From positions 1 to 8,228 of the forward strand of contig CALLNA010000148.1 in assembly GCA_938005655.1 (NCBI GenBank): DNA of 8,228 nucleotides, written 5' to 3'. Of the stretch, positions 1 through 6,206 are shown piece by piece. The notes beneath the pieces were generated by a model that saw only the letters and a program-made list of their open reading frames with translations, was not told the DNA's origin and made no database searches. The translations under genes and the position numbers were made by a program. Position 1 is the first letter of the stretch; each line of letters opens with the position of its first letter. This stretch comes from an uncultured Novosphingobium sp. Lineage in GTDB: Bacteria; Pseudomonadota; Alphaproteobacteria; Sphingomonadales; Sphingomonadaceae.

Positions 1-272
1 CAGGCACCTACCGCCGGCCGTTTCCCGCCTGCGTTCTTCCCTCCCGGCGTTATCCCGCATTCGCCAGCGGGCGATGAGGCATGTCTGCCTCCTTCGATCC
101 TCTCCCTTCCTCGTCGCCCCGGACTTGATCCGGGGCCCCGCTTCTTCATTGCGCGATGCCGGAACAGGAAAGCGGGCCCCCGGGTCAAGCCCGGGGTGAC
201 GAACGGGGAGGGAAGGGTAGGCAATCGTCGGTTCCTTCCCCCCGCTTCGCGGAAACAGAGAGGATTTGGGAC
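1..272. other. Left-edge non-coding stretch
   Basis: I see no supportable gene here. Apart from the paired-hairpin repeat at 111-202, the stretch holds only a small inverted repeat at 76-91 (arms GAGGCA/TGCCTC, 4-nt spacer) and C-rich low-complexity sequence. It lies downstream of the minus-strand lipoprotein gene that ends at 273. I find no hairpin followed by a T-tract on the minus strand that would clearly end that transcript. Confidence 0.5.
111..202. repeat. Paired-hairpin inverted repeat (copy 1)
   Basis: The left arm (111-143) and right arm (170-202) are reverse complements at 29 of 33 positions, around a 26-nt centre. Each arm contains its own small hairpin: 117-135 (stem CCCCGGA/TCCGGGG, loop CTTGA) and 178-196 (stem CCCCGGG/CCCGGGG, loop TCAAG). 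It is non-coding and matches the style of dispersed intergenic palindromes that I recall from sphingomonad genomes. The same hairpin plan recurs at 2111-2199. Whether it acts on transcription or is only a mobile palindrome is unknown. Confidence 0.75.
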
Positions 273-680
273 CTACCGCCGGTCCAGCTCGATCGGCACG
301 AACTGGCCGAGCCCGCAGGCCGGGCCGCGTTGCAGGCCGCCGGCGGTTTCCAGCACGTAGATCACGTCGACGCTGCACAGTTCGCTGGTCGAGGTCTTGT
401 AGGTGAAGGCGTTCTGCACGGTCAGGCCGGGGCAGCTATTGGGCAAGGTGTTGCGCCAGCCCTGGCGGCTGTTGCGCATGAAGTCGATCGTGCGGTCGTC
501 GCGCACCCGGGTATCGTTGAAGGCGTTGAGGCGGACGCAATCGACCGGGGCGCCCGTCACCCGCGCGGCCGGGCCGCCGGGGCGGCCGCGGTCAGGCGCG
601 GCCTCGGCCTGCATGCAGCCGGCCAGCGCGAGCGAGGCCAGGGTGAGGGACGACAGGGCGACCGATAGGCGAACGGCCAT
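273..680 (-). CDS. Small predicted lipoprotein, function unknown
   Basis: This encodes a 135-residue secreted protein. Residues 1-22 form a signal peptide with a lipobox (LALAG then C22), so it is predicted to be lipid-modified and membrane-anchored. The mature part has four further cysteines (C48, C83, C102, C122), which would allow two disulfides in the periplasm. The mature domain, with a CVRLNAFNDTRVRDDRTI stretch followed by W75 and a TLPNSCPGL stretch, resembles small uncharacterised sphingomonad proteins of the DUF6491 type. That family name is from memory and untested. The ATG lies 3 bp past the nth stop, and its AGGAG ribosome site lies inside the end of nth, so it is probably translationally coupled and the last gene of the dapB-nth cluster. 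I cannot assign a function. Confidence 0.75.
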   Translation of the reverse strand: MAVRLSVALSSLTLASLALAGCMQAEAAPDRGRPGGPAARVTGAPVDCVRLNAFNDTRVRDDRTIDFMRNSRQGWRNTLPNSCPGLTVQNAFTYKTSTSELCSVDVIYVLETAGGLQRGPACGLGQFVPIELDRR

Positions 681-683
681 GGC

Positions 684-1373
684 TCAGGCTCCTTTTGCTT
701 TTCCGATCCGCCCTTGCGCAACGGCCCCCGCCCCGCGCGGTTCCAGCACTTTCGCCTTGTAGGCGCAGAGGTCGACCACCGGGCAGCGCCAGCATTCGGG
801 CGTCCGCGCCTTGCAGATATAACGCCCGTGGAGGATCAGCCAGTGGTGCGCCCCGACGCGGAACGGGCCGGGGACCTTCTTCTCGAGCTGCTTCTCGACC
901 GCCAGCGGGGTCTTGCCGCGGGCGAGGCCGGTGCGGTTGCCGACGCGGAAGATATGGGTGTCGACCGCGAAGGTCTCGGCCCCGAAGGCCGAGTTCATCA
1001 CGACGTTGGCGGTCTTGCGGCCGACGCCGGGCAGGGTGGTCAGCACGTCCCGGTCCGCCGGCACCTCGCCGCCGAAGTCGCGCTCGAGGATCTCGGACAG
1101 GGCGATGACGTTCTTGGCCTTAGCGTTGTAGAGACCGATCGTCCTGATGTGATTGTCGAGCCCCGCCTCGCCCAGCGCGACCATCTGTGCCGGGGTCTTC
1201 ACCTCGCGGAACAGCGCCCGCGTCGCCTTGTTCACCCCGACATCGGTCGCCTGCGCCGAGAGCACGACGGCGACCAGCAACTGATAGGTGTTGCCATATT
1301 CCAGCTCGGTCTCGGGCGCGGGATTGGCCTCGGCCAGGCGGCGGAAGAATTCGAAGACGTCGGCCTGCTTCAA
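684..1373 (-). CDS. nth: Endonuclease III (DNA glycosylase/AP lyase)
   Basis: This base-excision-repair enzyme removes oxidised pyrimidines such as thymine glycol and then cleaves the abasic site. It has 229 residues, slightly longer than E. coli Nth. The helix-hairpin-helix motif LPGVGRKTA lies at 114-122 with the catalytic lysine K120. The catalytic aspartate is D138 in AVDTHIFRV. The 4Fe-4S cysteines have the family spacing C-x6-C-x2-C-x5-C (C187, C194, C197, C203). The start codon is TTG: the sequence from residue 1 aligns well with Nth N-termini, no in-frame ATG lies nearby upstream, and GAGG/AAGG stretches precede it. It starts 13 bp after the genuine dapB stop, which indicates one operon. 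The C-terminal tail after the cluster (about residues 207-229, basic and Ala/Gly-rich) is an extension beyond E. coli Nth. Confidence 0.95.
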   Translation of the reverse strand: MKQADVFEFFRRLAEANPAPETELEYGNTYQLLVAVVLSAQATDVGVNKATRALFREVKTPAQMVALGEAGLDNHIRTIGLYNAKAKNVIALSEILERDFGGEVPADRDVLTTLPGVGRKTANVVMNSAFGAETFAVDTHIFRVGNRTGLARGKTPLAVEKQLEKKVPGPFRVGAHHWLILHGRYICKARTPECWRCPVVDLCAYKAKVLEPRGAGAVAQGRIGKAKGA

Positions 1374-1386
1374 AGCCTTGGAATCC

Positions 1387-2089
1387 TCATAGGCCGAGCA
1401 CTTCCTTCATCGTGTAGCGCCCTGCCTCCTGGCCGACCAGCCAGCCCGCCGCCTTGACCGCGCCCCTGGCGAAGATGCCGCGATTCTCGGCGAGGTGCGA
1501 CAGGGCGAGGCGCTCGTCGTCGGCCAGCAGATAGACGGTGTGATCGCCCGCGACCGAGCCGCCGCGCAGGCTGGCGAAGCCGATCGCGCCCGCCTCGCGC
1601 GCGCCGGTGATGCCGTCGCGCCCGCGCTCGCTGCGGTTGCCGAGGGTGATCCCCCGCCCCCGCGCCGCGGCCTCGCCCAGCAGCAGGGCGGTGCCCGAGG
1701 GGGCGTCGACCTTGCGGCGGGTCCTCGCCGAGCCGGCTCGCCGCCTCCTGGACGAGGTGGGCGAGGAGGTTGACGCCCAGCGAGGTGTTGCCGGTCTGGA
1801 GCACGGGAATCGTCTTCGCCGCCTCGTCGAGCAGCCAGTGGTGACGCTCCTCCAGGCCAGTGGTGCCGACGACGATCGGGGTCAGCGCGGCCAGGGCGGC
1901 GTCGAGGCTGGCCTCCAGCGCGGCGGGGCTGGAGAAATCGACCAGCACGTCGCTTTCCTTCGACAAGCGCACGATGTCGCCCGCGTCCTTGTCGACCCCG
2001 CCCGCATATTCGTGCCCGGCCGCCGCGACCGCCTCGCGCAGGGCCTGTCCCATGCGCCCTTCGCTGCCGATGATGCCGATCCGTGCCAC
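1387..2089 (-). pseudogene. dapB: 4-hydroxy-tetrahydrodipicolinate reductase, frameshifted
   Basis: DapB makes tetrahydrodipicolinate in the lysine/diaminopimelate pathway, so it feeds peptidoglycan. The start is GTG at 2089, with GGAGGA 5 nt upstream. Residues 1-123 read normally: nucleotide-binding GSEGRMG at 8-14, GTTG at 75-78, and the LQTGNTSLGVNLLAHLVQ stretch from 98. At 1720/1721 the frame breaks. The homologous sequence resumes at 1719 in another frame as RRKVDAPSGTALLLGEAAA and runs 110 codons to KEVLGL and a TGA at 1387-1389. The family normally has about ten residues at the break, ending in the His-His pair of the HHRxKVDAPSGTA active site. Losing 29 nt explains both the missing residues and the shift, and restoring them gives a normal 243-residue protein. 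In the unshifted frame translation continues to a TGA at 1370-1372, about 239 residues with a nonsense C-terminal half. I see no other damage, so this is a recent lesion or a sequence error. Confidence 0.88.
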
Positions 2090-2110
2090 GCTTCCTCCAG
2101 ACCGGGCCGC

Positions 2111-2199
2111 CATGCCGAACTTGTTTCGGCATCGATGGTGCCCCACACAGGGACCTGCTCTTGAGGCACAATGGACCCTGAAACAAGTTCGGGGTGACG
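2111..2199. repeat. Paired-hairpin inverted repeat (copy 2)
   Basis: This occupies most of the 123-bp gap between divergent dapB and cobB. The left hairpin is 2113-2131 (stem TGCCGAA/TTCGGCA, loop CTTGT). The right hairpin is 2176-2194 (stem CCCTGAA/TTCGGGG with one T-G pair, loop ACAAG). Outer sequence 2132-2142 and 2165-2175 is partly complementary. The two halves face each other, as in the repeat at 111-202. It ends 13 bp before the cobB start codon, so it lies in the 5' leader of cobB and in the upstream region of dapB. Confidence 0.75.
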
Positions 2200-2212
2200 A
2201 AGCAGGGTAAAA

Positions 2213-2929
2213 GTGACCGGAATCCGCAACATCGTCATCCTGACCGGCGCCGGCGTCAGCGCCGAGAGCGGCATCGACACCTTCCGCGACGGCGGCGGGC
2301 TGTGGGAGCAGCACCGGGTCGAGGACGTCACCACGCCCGAGGCCTTCGTTCGCGATCCCGACCTCGTCCAGCGCTTCTACGACATGCGCCGCGCGGCGAT
2401 CCAGACGCGCGAGCCCAACGCCGCGCACCATGCCCTGGCGCGGCTCGACGCCGAATGGCCCAAGGAGGACGGCCGCGGCCTGCTGATCGTCACCCAGAAC
2501 GTCGACGACCTCCACGAGCGGGCCGGTGCGAATCGGGTGCTCCACATGCACGGCGAGCACCTCAAGGCCTGGTGCACGGCCTGCGACCGACGCTCGCCCT
2601 GGCGCGGGCCGCTGCTCGACCGGCCGCCCTGCCCGGCCTGTGGCGCGGCGGCGCTGCGCCCCGACGTGGTCTGGTTCGGCGAGATGCCCTACCGCATGGA
2701 CGAGATCCACGAGGCCCTGCGCGAGGCCGACCTGTTCGTCTCGATCGGCACCTCGGGCGCGGTCTATCCCGCCGCCGGCTTCGTCCGCACCGCGCGCGAC
2801 CTCGGCGCGCGGACGCTGGAGCTCAACCTCGAGCCGAGCCAGGGCTCGCGCTGGTTCCACGAGGCCCGCCACGGCCCGGCGACCGAGCTGGTGCCGGCCT
2901 GGGTGAAAGAGGTGCTAGCCGCGCGCTGA
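2213..2929 (+). CDS. cobB: NAD-dependent protein deacylase (sirtuin, CobB type)
   Basis: This sirtuin removes acyl groups from protein lysines using NAD, giving nicotinamide and O-acyl-ADP-ribose. It has 238 residues and is close to E. coli CobB without the N-terminal extension. NAD-binding GAGVSAESGI is at 12-21, TQNVDDLH at 94-101, and the catalytic histidine is H113 in HMHGEH. The zinc cysteines are C121, C124, C140 and C143. Y56 and R59 in FYDMRR match the Tyr/Arg pair that defines class III sirtuins able to take succinyl groups (SIRT5, CobB), so desuccinylase as well as deacetylase activity is likely. That last point is inferred from the family. The start is GTG with AGGG 5 nt upstream. 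It is divergent from dapB, and its 3' end overlaps the converging moeB-like gene by 15 bp. Substrates cannot be told from the context. Confidence 0.93.
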   Translation: MTGIRNIVILTGAGVSAESGIDTFRDGGGLWEQHRVEDVTTPEAFVRDPDLVQRFYDMRRAAIQTREPNAAHHALARLDAEWPKEDGRGLLIVTQNVDDLHERAGANRVLHMHGEHLKAWCTACDRRSPWRGPLLDRPPCPACGAAALRPDVVWFGEMPYRMDEIHEALREADLFVSIGTSGAVYPAAGFVRTARDLGARTLELNLEPSQGSRWFHEARHGPATELVPAWVKEVLAAR

Positions 2930-3688
2930 GCAGCCCTTGCACTCGGGGTCGCGGGCGATCCTGAGGGTCCGCATCTCCGGCGCCAGCCCGTCGATCAGGT
3001 GCAGCCGGCCCCATTGCGGATCGCCGAGCGTCGCGTGGCCCTGGAGGATCACCCGGATCGCGTGCATCGCCGCGAAGGCGCCGACCATGCCGACGAAGGC
3101 GCCGAGCACGCCGTCGGCGGCGCAGGTGTCGCAGTCCTCGGCGTCGAAGGCGTCGCCGACGAAGCAGCGGTAGCAGGACTGGCCCGGCAGGTGCCCGGCG
3201 AAGTTGGCGACCTGGCCCTGGAAGCGCCCGACCGCAGCGCTGGTCAACGGCACCCCGGCCGCGACGCAGGCATCCGAGACCGCGAGCCGGGTGGCGAAGT
3301 TGTCGCAGCCGTCGAGGACCACCGTGGCCCCGGCGATCAGGTTCCCGGCGTTGGCCGGGCCGATCCGCTCGCGCCGCACCGCGACGGCGAGCGCCGGATC
3401 GAAGGCGCGGACCCAGTCGGCGGCAGCCTCTGCCTTGGCCCGGCCGAGCGAGGCCGTGGTGAACACGGTCTGGCGCTGGAGGTTGCTGTCCTCGACCACG
3501 TCGTCGTCGATCAGCGTCAGCCGGCCGATCCCGGCCCCGGCGAGGTACTGGAGCGCAGGGCTGCCGATCCCGCCGCAGCCGACCAGCACGACATGGGCCG
3601 CGTCCAGCGCGACCTGGCCCGCCCCGCCCAGCTCGGGCAGGATGATATGGCGGGCGAAGCGGTTCAGGCGTTCCGGCGAAAGGCTCAT
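2915..3688 (-). CDS. moeB: MoeB/ThiF/HesA-family adenylyltransferase
   Basis: This E1-like enzyme activates the C-terminal glycine of a ubiquitin-like sulfur carrier by adenylation. MoaD (molybdopterin) is the expected partner if it is MoeB, ThiS (thiazole) if it is ThiF. It has 257 residues. Nucleotide-binding GCGGIGSP is at 37-44, DDDVVEDSNLQRQ at 61-73 (with R72), K85, and the catalytic aspartate D129 in DGCDNFATR. Zinc cysteine pairs are C172/C175 and C250/C253. No C-terminal rhodanese domain is present, as in E. coli MoeB. The length and full zinc site favour MoeB over ThiF, but no moaD, moaE, thiS or thiG lies in the window, so the carrier is unproven. The gene lies 63 bp downstream of dnaA on the same strand and may be read through from it. 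I see no strong ribosome site before the ATG. Confidence 0.85.
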   Translation of the reverse strand: MSLSPERLNRFARHIILPELGGAGQVALDAAHVVLVGCGGIGSPALQYLAGAGIGRLTLIDDDVVEDSNLQRQTVFTTASLGRAKAEAAADWVRAFDPALAVAVRRERIGPANAGNLIAGATVVLDGCDNFATRLAVSDACVAAGVPLTSAAVGRFQGQVANFAGHLPGQSCYRCFVGDAFDAEDCDTCAADGVLGAFVGMVGAFAAMHAIRVILQGHATLGDPQWGRLHLIDGLAPEMRTLRIARDPECKGCSARG

Positions 3689-3751
3689 CGCGCCGGCTTT
3701 AAGCAGGAAATCCCCGGCAGCGCGAGGGGGCTGCGGCGCCCCCGCCGTCGC

Positions 3752-5185
3752 TCAGCTTTCGAGCTGGCGCAGCAGGCTGCGCACGTCGCCGTCCATGTCG
3801 GCGTCGCGGGTGCGCAGCTCCTCGATCAGGCGGACGGCGTGGATCACGGTCGAATGGTCGCGCCCGCCGAACTTGCGGCCGATCTCCGGATAGGAACGCG
3901 GGGTGAGCACCTTGGCGAGGTACATCGCGACCTGGCGCGGGCGGACCACGGCGCGGGCGCGGCGCTTGCTCGCCATCTCGGTGCGGTCGACCCGGTAGAA
4001 CTGGCAGACCGTGCGCTGGATCTCGTCGATCGTGATCCGGCGGCGGTTGGCCGAGAGGATGTCGGTGAGCTGCTCCTCGGCGAGCTGGAGCGAGACCGCC
4101 TGGCCGGTGAGCTGGGCATAGGCGATCAGCTTGTTGAGGCCGCCGACCAGCTCGCGCACGTTGCGGTTGATCGTGCGGGCGAGGAACTCGATCACGTCGG
4201 CCGGCACGTCGGCGGGGGTGAAGCGGGCGAGGCGATGCTCGAGGATCGCGCGGCGCAGCTCGATGTCGGCCGGCACGATGTCGGCGACGAGGCCCATCGA
4301 CAGGCGCGAGAGCAGGCGTTGCTCGACCCCGTCGAGCGCCTGGGGCGCGCGGTCCGCGGCGAAGATCAGGCGCTTCCCTTCCGCGAGGAGGGCGTCGATC
4401 GTATAGAGCAGCTCTTCCTGGGCCGAGGCCTTGCCGATGATGAACTGGATGTCGTCGACCAGCAGCAGGTCGAAGCCGCGCAGGCGCGCCTTGAACTCGA
4501 TCATCTGGTTCTGGCGCAGGGCCTGGACGAACTCGACCATGAAGCGCTCGGCCGAGCAGTAGAAGATTCGCGCCCGCGGGTGATTCGCGAGATAGGCGTG
4601 GCCGATCGCGTGGAGCAGGTGGGTCTTGCCCTGTCCGGTCGCCGCCTTGAGGTAGAGGGGCGCGAACTGCGGCGTCTCCAGCGCGGCCATGCGCTGCGCC
4701 GCGTTGGAGGCGAGCACGTTCGAGGCGCCGGTGACGAAGGTGGCGAAGGTCAGCGTCGGATCGAGGCCCACGGTGCCCGCGGCGATCCCGCCGACGTCGC
4801 CCGCGACCACGCCGATCGCGGCCAGCTCCTGGGTGCCGGGCGCACCGTCGTTGGCGGGGGCGCGGCGGACCGAGCCGTCCTTGCCGACGCGCAGCTCGGG
4901 CAGGGCGCGGCGGCCCGGGTGGACCGAGATGCGCACGTTGCGCACCTCGCTGCGGGCGATCTTCCAGGCGAGCGAGAGCCGGTCGGCGAAGCGATCCGCC
5001 ACCCAGTTCGCGGAGAACTCGGTCGGCAGGTAGAGGTCGAGCGTGCCGGTGTCCTTGCAGAAGGTGCCGAGCTGGATCGGGCGAATCCACTGGCTGTGGA
5101 GCTGCTGGCCGAGGTCCTTGCGCAGGCCCTGGCTGATGTCCGCCCAGTCGGCGGCAAGGTCCAACGCTTCCTGATCCTCGACCAT
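3752..5185 (-). CDS. dnaA: Chromosomal replication initiator protein DnaA
   Basis: DnaA binds DnaA boxes at the origin, opens the DNA and helps load the DnaB helicase. From the chosen ATG it has 477 residues (E. coli 467). Domain I is about residues 8-80 (WADISQGLRKDLGQQLHSQW and following). A short linker follows. The AAA+ domain has Walker A AATGQGKT at 181-188, Walker B LLLVDDIQ at 240-247 and the SRLSMGL arginine-finger region near 293-299. Domain IV carries the DnaA signature GGRDHSTVIHA at 440-450. The first Walker A glycine is alanine here. The start is uncertain: ATG 5185 has an AAAGG stretch about 11 nt upstream, ATG 5221 would add 12 residues, and the frame stays open to 5344. Sequence before 5185 does not look like a DnaA N-terminus. 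It follows rpsT on the same strand but beyond an intrinsic terminator, so it probably has its own promoter. Confidence 0.95.
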   Translation of the reverse strand: MVEDQEALDLAADWADISQGLRKDLGQQLHSQWIRPIQLGTFCKDTGTLDLYLPTEFSANWVADRFADRLSLAWKIARSEVRNVRISVHPGRRALPELRVGKDGSVRRAPANDGAPGTQELAAIGVVAGDVGGIAAGTVGLDPTLTFATFVTGASNVLASNAAQRMAALETPQFAPLYLKAATGQGKTHLLHAIGHAYLANHPRARIFYCSAERFMVEFVQALRQNQMIEFKARLRGFDLLLVDDIQFIIGKASAQEELLYTIDALLAEGKRLIFAADRAPQALDGVEQRLLSRLSMGLVADIVPADIELRRAILEHRLARFTPADVPADVIEFLARTINRNVRELVGGLNKLIAYAQLTGQAVSLQLAEEQLTDILSANRRRITIDEIQRTVCQFYRVDRTEMASKRRARAVVRPRQVAMYLAKVLTPRSYPEIGRKFGGRDHSTVIHAVRLIEELRTRDADMDGDVRSLLRQLES

Positions 5186-5617
5186 GCGTGCCCCGCCCGC
5201 CTTTGCCTTTCCGGTTCCCATGTCAGCCCGATTACCCCCAGAGACGATACCAGTCACCCTCGCGCTCCCGACACAGAAATAAATCCCCCTCCCGTCCAAT
5301 CCACTCTCGCGGACGGCAGGCACAGTTGCGCTCTCGCCCTCCACCCCCCGGTCAGGACGCCGGCAACGACAACTGTCTTTGTGATGCCCCCGGACCGCGT
5401 CCGGACGCAGTCGGATTTATGAAGCGTTTGAGGCCGAGCACAAGACCGCGCCCTGCAAAAAAACTGAAATAAACCGCCTTGACACCCGGGGGTCCGCCGG
5501 ATTCCGGCAAGTTCTTTTAAAGTACTGTTAGCCAAACAAATTTTTCATGACAGTTCGGCGAATCGCGCAATTCCAAGCCTTTCCGGGACAGGCGTTCTCA
5601 TGCTCTTGCGGACATAG
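5186..5617. other. dnaA leader and upstream region
   Basis: I see no gene in this gap between the dnaA start and the rpsT terminator. It contains a candidate dnaA promoter (5415-5443), a near-palindrome at 5481-5494 (GACACCCGGGGGTC), a 13-bp dyad at 5496-5508 (GCCGGATTCCGGC), a CtrA-like TTAA-N7-TTAG at 5517-5531, and GANTC sites at 5500-5504 and 5560-5564. The part from about 5456 to 5550 is clearly more AT-rich than the rest of the window. I found no match to the DnaA box TTATCCACA on either strand, so nothing here supports calling it the replication origin. Confidence 0.55.
5415..5443 (-). promoter_or_regulatory. Candidate dnaA promoter
   Basis: Reading the minus strand, a -35-like TTGTGC (5443-5438) is followed after 17 nt by a -10-like ATAAAT (5420-5415). 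Transcription would start near 5408, giving a leader of about 220 nt to the ATG at 5185. The spacing is ideal but the -35 match is only moderate. I chose it because it is the best pair upstream of dnaA. Confidence 0.35.
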
Positions 5618-5648
5618 AAAAATGGCCGGAGGGAGCCCCTCCGGCCAT
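5618..5648 (-). terminator. Intrinsic terminator of rpsT
   Basis: A perfect 12-bp stem (5622-5633 with 5637-5648, ATGGCCGGAGGG and its complement) has a 3-nt loop and, read on the minus strand, runs into five Ts at 5622-5618. It lies 54 bp beyond the rpsT stop codon and would separate rpsT transcription from dnaA. The plus-strand side has only a loose TTTT further off, so it is mainly a minus-strand terminator. Confidence 0.9.
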
Positions 5649-5701
5649 GTTCCGTTTTCGTCCCGCCGATCGCGCCCGGGCGGCGCGAATCGGGTGGCGA
5701 C

Positions 5702-5962
5702 TCAGAGCGCGGCGACGCGCTTGGTGAGGCGCGAGAGCTTGCGCGAGGCGGTGTTCTTGTGGAGCACGCCGCGGGCGACGCCGCGCGCCAGCTCGGGCTG
5801 GGCGGCCTTCAGCGCCTCGGCGGCCGCGGTCTTGTCGCCGCCGGCGAGGGCGGCCTCAACCTTCTTGACGAAGGTGCGGATACGGCCGAGGCGGTTGCCG
5901 TTGATCTCGGCGCGGCGTTCGTTGCGGCGGATGCGCTTGCGGGCTTGCGGCGTGTTGGCCAT
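5702..5962 (-). CDS. rpsT: Small ribosomal subunit protein bS20
   Basis: S20 binds 16S rRNA in the small subunit and is needed for its assembly and function. It has 86 residues, the normal family length, and is strongly basic. The typical N-terminus MANTPQARKRIRRNERR and the ARGVLHKNTASRKLSRLTKR stretch near the C-terminus are both present. The ATG is preceded by GAAGGA with a 5-nt spacer. The gene stands alone between an upstream candidate promoter (6055-6083) and the terminator at 5618-5648, so it is probably monocistronic. The leader of roughly 85 nt leaves room for the S20 translational autocontrol known in E. coli, but I see no specific element for it. Confidence 0.97.
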   Translation of the reverse strand: MANTPQARKRIRRNERRAEINGNRLGRIRTFVKKVEAALAGGDKTAAAEALKAAQPELARGVARGVLHKNTASRKLSRLTKRVAAL

Positions 5963-6054
5963 GTCGATCCTTCGTTCGGCTGCCGGTGCAGCCCTGTCTT
6001 TGAATTTCGTGCAAATACCGGGCAGACCAAGGTCGACCCGGCGGGAAAGCGCGG

Positions 6055-6083
6055 CCCCTAACCGCTCAGGGCCGAATCGTCAA
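6055..6083 (-). promoter_or_regulatory. Candidate rpsT promoter
   Basis: On the minus strand, TTGACG (6083-6078) is followed after 16-17 nt by TTAGGG/TAGGGG (6061-6055). The -35 is a near-perfect match to the housekeeping consensus, and the GC-rich -10 is tolerable for an alphaproteobacterial ribosomal-protein gene. The -35 directly overlaps a GANTC site (GAATC, 6074-6078). Its upstream edge is 12 bp from the palindromic element at 6095-6195. Confidence 0.5.
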
Positions 6084-6094
6084 CTTCCGTTTGG

Positions 6095-6195
6095 CGGCAC
6101 CGGCCCACTCCCCCGGTCCGGCCACCCGGCAGGATACACTATGGGTGGCCGGGCCGGGGGAGCGGGCCGGTGCCGTATCCAGCCGTCAGGCTGGA
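6095..6195. repeat. Long palindromic element, copy A
   Basis: Arms 6095-6127 and 6143-6175 are complementary at 31 of 33 positions around a 15-nt loop (6128-6142) containing AGGATACACTAT. A second hairpin follows at 6178-6195 (stem TCCAGCC/GGCTGGA, loop GTCA). It matches copy C (7952-8052) at 96 of 101 positions. It begins 12 bp upstream of the rpsT -35 and ends 11 bp from the mutM stop codon. It could end mutM transcripts, but it has no T-tract and I see no sign that this is its purpose. Confidence 0.88.
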
Positions 6196-6206
6196 CAAGG
6201 ACGCCC

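Noticed and set aside
1882..2334. Minus-strand frame with a translated RHPELVSGS-like stretch
   Set aside because: The stretch is the translation of the paired-hairpin repeat at 2111-2199 joined to out-of-frame dapB, not a protein.
3726..3743. Hairpin after dnaA (GGGGGC-TGCGGC-GCCCCC) as a terminator
   Set aside because: It has only a 6-bp stem and no T-tract follows on the minus strand; read-through into the moeB-like gene is as likely.
2999..5422. Very long open frame on the plus strand opposite dnaA and the moeB-like gene
   Set aside because: It is antisense to two clearly recognised genes, and its translation is Arg/Ala/Gly/Asp-rich with no domain. Open antisense frames are expected at this GC content.
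5479..5484. Perfect TTGACA on the plus strand as a -35
   Set aside because: At 16-18 nt spacing the following bases are TTCCGG-like, not a -10, and no plus-strand gene lies downstream before the rpsT terminator.
5254..5535. Small minus-strand ORF of about 93 codons in the dnaA leader
   Set aside because: It is low complexity with no recognisable domain and no ribosome site that I could see, and it spans the candidate dnaA promoter and the small dyads.
5186..5617. Replication origin next to dnaA
   Set aside because: I found no DnaA boxes on either strand, and in many alphaproteobacteria the origin is not beside dnaA.
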